Shown here: positions 54,036 to 64,000 of the stretch, piece after piece | Numbering within the stretch: position 1 is the stretch's first letter | Layout of the letters: each line of letters begins with the position of its first letter | Assembly: GCA_021396245.1 (NCBI GenBank) | Contig: WNYE01000013.1 | Location: forward strand, 124,001-188,000 | Direction of reading: 5' to 3' | Length of the DNA stretch: 64,000 nucleotides | Source: Sporothrix humicola | Lineage: Eukaryota; Ascomycota; Sordariomycetes; Ophiostomatales; Ophiostomataceae | Position numbers and translations under genes: made by a program | Notes under the pieces: model-generated | Told to the model about the DNA's origin: nothing | The model's input: the letters and a program-made list of their open reading frames with translations, nothing else | The model's database searches: none

Positions 54036-57000
54036 TCTGAAGGCGCCCGTGAGATCTTGAGCTTGTCGACCTTAATTTTAGTTGCTTTGGCGTGTTGGAG
54101 AATTTGGTAGACTCGACGAGGGTGGGCTCAGAGCATTATTTGAGAGTTGGCGAAGAAGAGCGGGAAGGTCGAAGCCGTGAGAGAGAACCAAAGTGTAAGC
54201 AAAGGAAAGTAAAGAGAGACAAAAGGGACAAAACTGAAAAATGAAAAAAGAGGACGGGTGTGAAGCAGAGTTGTAGAAGAAACAAATGAGTGTTCGAAGG
54301 CGATGAGAGTGACGGGAAGGTGAGTCTAGAGTCCAGATCGAGTTGTTGCGGAGTTTGGAGCAGCACAGGTGGCGCCGGATGGCTGCACAAAGGTGGGCGG
54401 TTGAGTGCCAAAAGAGCGCAAAGACCGGGGAAGAAATGTGAGAGATAGGAGAAGAGAGATGTGAGAGAAGTGATTTTTTGATTCTGGAAAAGGCGGAAGC
54501 GGTGGCCGAAAAAGGAGGGAGATCGTGGGCGAGGTCGAGGACAGAGGAGCAATAGGGGGGAGATGTGCACGACGCGGACTTCGAGAGGGGCCTTGTTGCA
54601 CAGACAAGATGAGATTGAAGAAATATGTCCGATGCCGAGCTGCGTGTGCATAAAGACACACAGAGCGAGGAATAGAGATGCTGGGGAATTAGAAAGGGAA
54701 AAATAAAAGTATGGTCGAGAAGAAGAGTTAAAACGACAGTGAGAAGGGAGTGAAAAGCGGCGTTTACAGAAGGAAGGTGCATGAGCACCCAAGTTAGGAA
54801 GGCACGCTACAGAGAATCACAACTGTTAACAGAACGGATGAGCAATAAAATGGAAAGAACGTGCTAAAATCAAAATCACGGCAGGAGCAAAAGACTTGGA
54901 TCAGATGAAGACTGCCAGAATTGGCAAAAGCAGTCCTAGAACAAGCACCACGCTCAACGGTGGCACTGTCTCGGCGAATCTCAGCAAAACTACAAATATT
55001 TCATAAACAGAAACGAGGAGAAACCGACAAGACACCAGTGCATCAGTTTCTGCACATCCATAACAAAGGCTATAGTTGGTGCCAGACGCATATAACTACT
55101 CTGACCGCTCTTCCCTTTCCCATTCTACTTTCTTTTCCCTCCCGATATCTTACAAAGCTGAATGCCTCTTATTTTCACCAACTGCTAAAGCTTGCCTTTC
55201 TCCCCGGATCACAAACAAGCTTTCTCTCGCCAGATCCTGCTTTCTTTGACATTTGTTATACCGTCAGAGCACACCCGGTCTGCTCTCGGGGAGTGCAAGC
55301 CAGAGCACAGGGGGACCAAGGACACATCTTGCCGGGGAGTTTTGCTTAGGCAATACTTAGTCGTTGTCCGGGTGGCCAATTTTATTTCTAATAATACGCG
55401 TCCGACATTTCTTTACTTTTGACGGCTTGTCTTTGTGGCACGTCTCGCTAGCCAGAAGCCAGGAAAGCCAGAAAAAGGCCACTCGACGATGTCTGTGCTT
55501 TGATATTGGCCACGGTGGCGGTGAATCAACAACAAGGGCAAGGACTAGGATTCGGCATCAACGTATTGGAAAGCTTGAGAAGAGTACGTAGTAGAGGGCA
55601 GAGAGAGAGAAGGGGTACTCGATGCCCCTCAGACCGACCGATCCTGGAAGCCTCGACAGGTACCAAGGGGAAAAGAAATGCAGCCCAGAAAATGGACCTT
55701 TGTTGTGGACCTGGCATCGCTCTTTGTTGATTTATTGTCCAACCCATCCATTTTGGACCAATCAGCCCACTCATTTTCTGTATCCTGTGGTGAAACAGGC
55801 GAGAGGTCGCAATGCACAATACGGAGGAGTGCAGCAGGAAGACATGGGAACAATGAGGGAAAAGAGGAGACGAAGGGGGAATGCTTGTACGCGCACTTGC
55901 ATGATCAATGTGCCAGTCTCCCGTCGTGTCTAGGCTTCTCCTGGCCGATTCCGTCCTATCCTGGCCCGTCCTAGCCTGTCTTGACAAGCCTGTCTATTCC
56001 GTGTGACGGCGTACAGGATTCTGCAGGACCGGGCAGATTCTGCAGTTGATGAAGAGAGAAAGCCATTGGATGCACGGGGCAAGAAGAGGCGAGACCCATC
56101 ATGTCGATTTCTGCCCCTAGGCGACACTGGTAGTTCCTGCGATCTGTCCGAAGTTTCGAGGTCGGGAGTTGTTGTTAAAGGTCGCGGGAGGAAGAGGCTG
56201 ATCGCGTAGGAAGTGTGGGTGGTAGCCTTCTGAAGCATGTGGTTTCGAAAGCACATGGCCGCTATGGGGGACAATAAGCGGCATTTAATGGCAAGCTGCT
56301 GATTGGAGGCAGGTTTTCGACTTGAGTGCTTGAGTGTTTGATATGTGATGGGAAGGGGATCCCGGACTTCACGATTTGGGTTTGGTTAGCTAGAGGACGA
56401 CTCTGTATCGTACGCCTCACGATTGTCTTTTCGAGCCTCTGTTCTCCTTCAGGTAGAAGGGAGACCGCAATAAGAAACAAATACTCATGGTAGCCGGAAT
56501 GATCGTTGTAGAAACACAATAAGGCGGAAAGAAGAAAGAACACAACTGATCCGTCCCGGCGTCCCTGTAAACAAGAATAAAATTGTCCTTTCAAGCCTGT
56601 GTCTGGCGTCCCTGAGACAAGTGGCAATATATACGATATTGGTGCGGTATTGTGTACGATATTGTACACAACATTGTGTGTTAGAATCGTGTGTGATATT
56701 GCGTGCGACTCGGATGTGCCTGTGGCGTCCGTCGTCGAGGCGGACACTGGTTGGACGGGTGGTGGTACATGTCGATCGATGTAGACAAATTGTTAGAAGT
56801 CGGGGTTGGAAGAAGAAAAAGAAGAAGAACCGAAAAAGAAGTATTCTTTACTCCTGAGTATTGTTCTCTGATGCGTCTTTGGGCAAAAGTAGGGTACACA
56901 GCTGCACGTTCTGGCCGACAAAGGGGCAATGTAAACAAAACATGGAGAAGCTGCCCAGACTTGGTCAGCTAGCCACGATACATACCTTGCCTCGAGGAGA

Positions 57001-58674
57001 GACTGATGGATGATACAAAGATAATTAGAGGTAATTCTTTGCTCTTTCTTTATTGCATTTCGTCGTGTATGTCGGTGGTTGCATCCTCCTGCACGGCGGT
57101 GGGGGTGCGACAGGGAGGAGTGTGTGTAGGTGCGGATGATGGATTGGCTTGGTGCTTGTGCCGGCATGCAGCCTGGCTCGGAAGACGAGACACGACAGTT
57201 TTGTATCTGTAGAGTTTGGGTTGTTAGTTTGGCGACGCGAGAAATAATTTCTTCATTTTACTGCCGTTTTTAGAGGAAGGCAGGAGCACGTGTCGCTGGT
57301 GTTGCTGGTTCCTTCCTCAAAGTCCGTCGCTTTTTTGTGTCCTTCCGCTCGTGTCGAGATGATACACAGGCAGGTGCAAGCCGTGCGGTAGCTCCTGCCT
57401 CATTTTCTCCTCGTGGACTCGTGGAAAGTGCTCCTTCCGTAATTTTTTGTGAACTCGGTTGTCGAAAAGGGGTCGACATCGTGACTTTTCCGCCGCCAAC
57501 GAAACTTTTAGCTTTTTGGCTTCATTCTCAGATCCACCTCACCATCTTCTCACTTTTTGGCCGCCCACACAACCCTTAACAATTTTTTTTCTTGGACAGT
57601 AATCCTTTTTGGATTTTTGAGTTCCCTGCTTTGGTCTGATCTTTTCTACCAACTCTTTTTCGCATACGCCTTTACCATTCTTCCTCCGCGTGTCCCCTTT
57701 CCCTTGCGAAACCCCCCAATCGCAATCAAATCATGGTCGCACATCAGTCTCGCCTGTCTTTCCCTTCCCCGTCGTCACCTTGCGCCCGCTGTCAACCCTA
57801 GACACTCTTTTCCCTCTTTATGAGAGGAGAAGGCAACAACAGGGGCTTCACAGGCTCTTTCTTGCCAATGCACAGCCTGGCACCACTCTTTACTTTTTCT
57901 CTTGTCCTTCCACTCGACCCGTATCATTCATTCCTCAGCCGTCGCCGCCATCGCCCACTCGCTCTGAAGTCCCCTTTCAGATTCTCATCAGCATTAGAGT
58001 TTTGTCTCTTAGCTGCATTTTCTCATTGTCTTCGTTCGCTTTCGGGACATTGTTTCTTACGGTGCATTTTGTTTTCCGTCGCCCGTCGTTTATTCTTCTT
58101 TTCGCCTTCGAGAACAAAACACACACTACGGAGCACACCGTCTACGAGTCTACGAGTGTCTCTTGTCTCAACCCAAGGGAAGAAAAAGGTGCCTTTTGAC
58201 TCGAAATAGGCGGTCTTCGTACACCGTTGGACTGCTTCTTGACAGACAAAGACTGACAAAGACAGACAGAAAAGCAGGCGGTTACACGCATTACGCACGT
58301 TGATGTTCGGGTGTTCTAATTAGATCTTAGTTTCTTCGGTTTCTTAGAGTCTCTTAGAGTCTCTCAGAGTCTTCCAGAGTCCTTTCTTCTCCCTCCCTTT
58401 GCTATACTCCTCGGTTTCTGTTACCTATTCACTCCCTTCGTCCTATCTGTTGAGACTTCTTCGAGTTCCTTGTAGGCAAGGAAGGCCGGCCACACTTCGC
58501 ATCCATCCATATCCACAAACATCACTCTCACCGTCATCGATCACGAACTTTGACGACGCGTTTGCCTGTCTTTCACATCACTCAACCAACGGCAGATATT
58601 AGACACGACATACAACAATATATGCTCGACAATCAACAGACTAAACGACAATTCGAGGACCCGCCGCCATCACG
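54036..58674. other. Divergent intergenic region with long pyrimidine-rich leaders
   Basis: This 4.6-kb spacer lies between two divergent starts. 54120-54790 is purine-rich on the plus strand, i.e. a pyrimidine-rich leader for the transporter. 57500-58550 is pyrimidine-rich on the plus strand and fits a leader for the gene at 58675. The middle (54800-57500) has no recognisable gene. A 10-bp tandem repeat lies at 58341-58380. Confidence 0.5.
58341..58380 (+). repeat. Four-unit 10-bp tandem repeat in a gene leader
   Basis: Four consecutive 10-bp units of consensus CTCTTAGAGT are directly visible; the last two carry substitutions. Each unit has a self-complementary core (CTCTNAGAG). It lies about 300 bp upstream of the ATG at 58675, probably within the leader or promoter. 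Confidence 0.8.
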
Positions 58675-61017
58675 ATGTTCGACGTGGTGTGGGCCAACCC
58701 GGACCGTGAGCTGGTCGGCCAGAGGAAGGCTCGGAAAGAAAAGGAAAAGGAACAAAAGGATTCATGCAGCAGCGGTGGCCGATCTATTGCATCGGCAGAG
58801 ACGGAGACCTCGTCACTTCGCAGCCGGAAACCGCAGAGCTTTCTCGAGTCAATCCGTCTCAAGAAGAAGAAGCCAAAGCAGGACGCTCCATCCGTCTCGA
58901 CGAGTTCACGACTTTCCGCGTTTAGCGACACGGCGGGCAATCGTGACTCTGTCCTGGCGCCGCCGAGCCTTGCATCAAGTCTGGGCCGGTCTGCATCTGT
59001 CCAGCACAGAAACAGCAGCGGCAATGCCTCCAGTAGCCTCGAGGGCAGCCAACATCGGGACCGCTTTTTGGACTCGGGCAGTTCACAAAACCGGTCATCA
59101 CTAGATGGTGAGTTTTTATGCATAATTTTCACAAAGACACGCGCGTATACTGACAATAACTCAGTCGATTCCATTCTTTCAAAATGGACCATTCCCAACT
59201 CACTGGCCACGATGTTGTCGGTCGATGAAGACACAGAGCTGGAGTTGAGGGCCAAGAACGGCAAGGAAACGACTTCGATAACAACGACTGGGAGCGACAT
59301 CGTGCAGACTGTGCTTAGGTTGCGCAGTGATACCGTCCAAGACCCCAAAACTCCAGGCTCGCGAATCTACCACGATGTAGACGATCACAGCACCGTTCCG
59401 GTCCCACCTCTGACACCGATGGCATCACCACAAAAGTCGTAAGTATATCTTCTTTCATGCGATTAATATTATCTAACTTGTCTGCAAATCAATTCTAACA
59501 AGCCTTGCCTCGCAGCATACAATCACCTCTCACACCGTCTAGCATGGCATCGTCTTGGCGGAAAAAGAAACGGACAAACCCGTCGAACATTAAGCTACAG
59601 GCTCGCCACACAGTCGGAAAGCCGCCAGATAACTACGTGCTGCCGCCCGAACTGCCTTCAATACGGCCACTCTCCGTACGGAGCACGGCAGCGTCGTGGC
59701 ATACAAGACAATCATGGGAGAACATTAGCCTTCCAGCCATCAATTTCCCAGCACCACTTAAAGTCGGAATCAAGACACCGAGGTCACCCAAGTCGCCGGC
59801 CAACACGATAAGATCGTCGTCCGGGGCGGCGACTGAAGACACAAGTCCATCGAGTGTGGCAGCACAGGAAGAAGACGAGCTTGCATCACTATCACTTATT
59901 CCATCTAGCACGCAGAGGGAGATTTTGCAGATGGCATCGGCGGATCCAGAGACGTTTTGGAGGCGGCTGACGGAACAATGGGGCGCGTGGTCGGATGCGG
60001 CTCTTTACAAGGAACTTGAGTTGGAACGCAAGCGGTGGCTTCTGTCGGCCTTGTACAGCATCAACTCCGTGCCGGACACGGGCGTTGTCCAACTCGCCAG
60101 TTCTGAACGGCGCATCCTCGCCTTCTTTGAGACTCAAGGTGAGTTCCTTTACTTTCGTTGATCCTACGTTCGCAACCAGCTGCTAACCAACGACAACAGC
60201 AACGGCATCATATATCTCTGCAGTTAATGCAGGCGTGCCCGTCCACCACATGTCGCCAAATCCACTGTCCAACAAGCAATTCCCCAACATCTCGCCGATG
60301 CTGTCGCCTGCCCTTTCGTGCACGTCGCTGTCGGCGTCGCCGCAGTCCTACTCCGACATCTATGCCCAACCACTGCCGGCACTCGTCTCGGCGAGCGATA
60401 TCCCGTTGGTGCTGCGAAACATGCACCGAGCACTCAAGCCGCAGGGGACGCTGCACTTGCTGCTGATCGACCCGTCGCCGGCCCACGGCGTGACGGGCCC
60501 GAACCTGCAGGCGTGGCTCGACGAGCACTTGCTCCTGAATCTCGAGAGGCGGTTCCGGTGCACCAGCCCTACACGGCTGTTTCCGACATGGCTGCGGGAC
60601 GCGCACTTTCAGCTGGCGGCCGAGGCTAAAGTTGTGTGTCAGTTTCCAGCAGTGTTTAAAGACGCGGAGAAGAAGACAGAGGAGAAACCAAAAGAGTTGG
60701 GAGAGCTGGGTGAGTTGACAGAGGCACCGGCACCGGCACAGCCAGAGCGGCAGGCACCAAAACCAGAAGAGGCACCGCAGCAGCCAGAAACAGTGGCAAC
60801 AGCGACGACAAACAAGCCGCCAGACAATCAAGCCCGTCTGAGAAGTCTCGTCGGGCAGAAGCTGTGGCAGGAGATCTGGGGCCCGTACGTGACGGCGAAG
60901 CAGTGGTGGTGGGAGGACGAGGCGTGTCGAGAAGAGTGTTTGCGGCTGGAAACAGTGTGGGAGTACCACATTGTCGATGCCGTGAAGAAGGAGAGGTATG
61001 TCGCGAGTCAATTGTAA
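58675..61017 (+). CDS. Fungal protein with degenerate methyltransferase fold, 715 aa
   Basis: Predicted exons are 58675-59107, 59165-59438, 59516-60138 and 60200-61017, giving 715 residues; junctions keep frame. The start MFDVVWANPDRELVGQRKAR is followed by a Ser-rich, basic, probably disordered region to about residue 330. Residues ~365-640 resemble the core of a class I SAM methyltransferase: a first strand RRILAFFETQATASYISAV, a later loop SYSDIYAQPLPALVSASDIP, and the motif LRNMHRALKPQGTLHLLLID (residues 514-533), which matches the post-motif III strand of that fold. The usual glycine-rich motif I (ExGxGxG) is absent, so SAM binding is doubtful. A Pro/Glu/Lys-rich insert (~585-640) precedes a C-terminal Trp-rich segment (QKLWQEIWGPYVTAKQWWWE). 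No specific function can be assigned. Confidence 0.83.
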
Positions 61018-64000
61018 GATGGAATAATGAGGTAGGGTCGGTCGTTTGTTTTTCGTGCATTTTTTGCGTATGGTTTCTGCGTATGGCTTTCTTTTCGTTT
61101 CCTCACAGTCGCTACGGAGTTTTCCTTCTTTTCATTACGGTCATTTCACGTCTAGGGCACGGAGCTATCATTCGCTTGATCTTTTCTTTCGTTTCGTTTT
61201 ATTTCTCTCATTTCTTTTCATATTTCCCCTTCCATTTTACGGTTGTCCGGAGTAATAATGTAATACCACCCATTTACGAGGAATCAAGGCCTTTCATCAT
61301 AGGTAGCGAGGCAGGGCCTCAAGGACGTTCAAAGGCATTGGAGTCATCAAATAAAAAATCAAATAATATCAACCAACACACGCTCTTATACGAGGCAGCT
61401 AAAATGCAGTGTGATAATGCAGGAGGTAAAGTCAACTGTAGTACTCGCTACCCTGAGATACTACTTCAAGTCCTTCTGTGAGACTGGGAGACAGTCGAGT
61501 TATCGAAGAAGTTGAACGTAAGACGTTGGATGTGATAGTCAGGGGCGATGAGACGTTGTGTAGTCCATTTCTGTATGCTACCCACACAAACCACACATAA
61601 TTGTTGCCTGTCCTTTGTACTATGTAGCCGCAGGTATCTTACAGAAAAGCAAAAATGACCTCCGTGATTCTGATGGACCCCGTCTCGAGCCCCGTTTCGA
61701 CACCCGTCTCTTCCACCTCATCCGTCGACTCTCCTCCGTGCCTGCCGGCCCCGTCGATTTCCATTTGTAAGAGTGTAAGAAAATGCTGGCGATCTCCAGG
61801 ATGTTGCCGTCCATCAATGCCGGTTGGGTAGGGCAGTCCGTTAGTAGTTGTAATAATCGGCAATAATGCACAATAATCCACGATCGTCGGCTCCGCAGTT
61901 AAGGCAAGCGAGTCAGAAAGCAGGGAATGCTCACAACTTCAACGGCCGCAAGAGGTCAATGCGTAGAGTGAAGAAGGCAATACATTATAAACCACAAAAG
62001 AAGAAGAAGAATACCGACAGAAGTCCGTATTATTCTGTGATGTGTATTTCTTAGCACTTGGTGATGTGCATAGATATCAGAACTGCTTGCATCTCCACGG
62101 CAAAAGGTACAGTCCAAAAGTATCCTTTGCCTCGGGATTATCTCGAGATTGCAGGCAAGCCACAAAACACTTCAAACAACCCCAAGACTCTCCAAACACG
62201 CCCAAATGAACAAGGTGCAGGCAAGCATCGCGAGGCTCCACGGATCAGCAGTGGCGATTGCATGTCGGCACCTCTTTGTGGTATTTTGTTATTTTTGAAT
62301 TTTGGTGACTTGGTCGCTCTCTTTCTCGCCGCCTTTGATATGCACGCACTGACGTTTTGACAGTCCTGGTTTACTGCAAGCCACGCCTTTTAACGCCTTT
62401 TGGCGGCTTTAGATTTACGCGGCGCGGCAGATGGCGGCAGAACCTGGGCTTGGGAGAGCCGGACATTGTCCAAATACGGTATACGAACAAGGGAGATCTC
62501 TTGTGAATCCCAGAGTATCTTGTACATCAAGGTCAGGACTGGTAAATACAGGTCAAGAGGCCGGAGAATCTAACCCTCACAGGAACAACTCCGTCTTTGT
62601 TGGGCGACAAACTGCCTCGAAGACAGCGAGGACGACAAACGCGACAAGGCGAGCGTCAGGGAAGAACCAAGTCAGTCTATGTGACAGCATCCATATGTTG
62701 ATTCCGACAAACGAGACTCTCAGACCTCTTTTTCGGAATCGGAACGGTGGCAGGCAGCCTCAAACTTTGATATTGGAATTTCAATGTTTCTTTTTTTCTT
62801 TTTCGTTTCTCTATCTCAAAAAAACCCGGGCATTGGACAAGCACGTTGTTCCCCAGATCGCACTTCTTGGCCAGCCCTGAAAGGATGAACAGACGGCGTG
62901 GTTTAAAGACAAAAGGTGGGCATAACTGTTGGAATAATGTTGAAAAAGAGCGACAAAAAGAAAGAGACAAGAGAGTACATCCCGCTGGTGCGACTGCAAC
63001 TCCACAAAACACACTCAAACATAACGAGACTACGGAGTACGACGTGCGGGAGAAATGCTTGTCTCTCCGCTCTTTTGCTATAGAAAAGATCTACTGGATA
63101 TGTTGTACTCCGTACTAATGATTAATAGCTGGACGGTGGACAGGACACGCGGGGATATTGGTGAATGTTGAGCTTTCTTTTCTTATTTCCTTTTCTTTCT
63201 TGTCCCTTCTTTTTCTATTTCCTTTTTCTCCTCACGCCATAACAGCGTGCCGTCGGCCCACAAGGCCGGGAAGGAGGGTCCCCTAAAAAGAGTAAAATGT
63301 GTTGGGAAACGACCCTAAACCTTTTTTGAATTCGAAAATAAGGCCCTCGAGTGAAGAGGATGGGCACTAGGGAATAACACAGGACAAAATAGAGGCGACC
63401 TGGGAAAAGACCAAGAAAACCAAGACGTCGTAATTGTTGGAGAAATCGTGGGACCTGGAAACATCAGTGTTCATGCAGAAGTCTTATTATTCCTTTGGTT
63501 TCTTCAAAGGATGCCTGGAATCCGGGGTGAGTGGAGCACTGTTCCAAGATGGAGGCTTCTGAGTACTGTTGGACGAGTCAATTGTTGTGCTCTTAACGGC
63601 TTTATGGTCTCTTCGTTGTTCGCAATAATTACCGGCGAAAAGAGTGACAATACTCCGTAATACTCTAAATGTAGATACATCTTGCAACGGGGTAATCGTC
63701 GCCTGCATACGCGAAATAAGACGCTGGAGAACATGTACATTTACTTGCGTGGAAAGAAGCCACATGCAAAGTAGCTAGACCTCCAGTGCCTCGTACGTCG
63801 TAGTCCGAAATGGTCAGTGCTTTCTGCTGGAGTCTTTTGTTTGAATATGGGTCTGTTCTGGAGTTTGCGGAAGTCGTTATGTCGATGCTATGTTGAACGA
63901 GTGTCCCTCTTTTTAGAATGAGGAGTGACACGACTGCAGAATTTTGTTGATATTTGCATACGACGTTGGATAAATACTAATCAGCGATCTCTGAGAAGTA
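61018..64000. other. Right-end intergenic region, no gene recognised
   Basis: The first 250 bp are T-rich and fit a 3' untranslated region. Three TACGGAGTA/TACTCCGTA motifs lie close together at 63031-63039, 63106-63114 and 63651-63659. A pyrimidine tract runs from 63173 to 63237. Open frames are short and featureless. Confidence 0.5.

Noticed and set aside
54078..54792. Overlapping minus-strand frames of 218-236 codons upstream of the transporter
   Set aside because: They arise from the pyrimidine-rich leader (Ser/Leu/Phe/Pro runs) in several frames at once; no domain.

Overview
This window is nuclear DNA of a filamentous ascomycete (Pezizomycotina, most likely a Sordariomycete). The evidence is short spliceosomal introns with GTRNGT donors and CTRAC-type branch points, GC-rich exons in lower-GC spacers, pyrimidine-rich leaders, and typical fungal proteins such as a DUF6590 protein and an AzgA-type purine permease. 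I cannot name the species. No rRNA, CRISPR array or bacterial-type operon is present, and I found no convincing tRNA.

Layout. Ten protein genes lie in two gene-bearing blocks. Left block (0.1-16 kb): a coiled-coil orphan (98-2227, -), a six-exon DUF6590 protein (3954-6065, +), ribosomal protein uL22/RPL17 (7202-8370, -) divergent from fibrillarin NOP1 (9146-10337, +), a family-16 methyltransferase of the EFM7/NNT1 type (11662-12717, -) and a C2H2 zinc-finger protein (13675-15815, -). Right block (46-61 kb): the ER-associated degradation ubiquitin ligase HRD1 (46489-49337, +), convergent with a UCH37/UCHL5-type deubiquitinase (49730-50847, -), an AzgA-like purine transporter (51774-54035, -) and a fungal protein with a degenerate methyltransferase fold (58675-61017, +).

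Between the blocks, 15.8-46.5 kb is about 30 kb in which I recognise no gene. It holds homopolymer and microsatellite tracts, a G-quadruplex-type motif, several hairpins, and a compact cluster of consecutive hairpins near 25.45-25.62 kb that could be a structured non-coding RNA. It also holds a 592-bp MITE-like element (38774-39365) with 40-47 bp terminal inverted repeats and a perfect 9-bp target-site duplication, which fits a non-autonomous Mutator-like element. Inside this element are 17 contiguous 9-bp units that differ from one another only by transitions.

Functional links. RPL17 and NOP1 share one intergenic region with CCAAT boxes, which suits co-regulation of ribosome synthesis. HRD1 and the UCH37-type enzyme, which act at opposite ends of proteasomal degradation, are convergent neighbours. 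The strongest candidates for undescribed biology are the transition-only 9-bp array in the MITE, the 25.5-kb hairpin cluster with a repeated GCTGTAAG motif, and a recurrent TACGGAGTA motif. One copy of that motif coincides exactly with a 7-bp indel between the two arms of the MITE.
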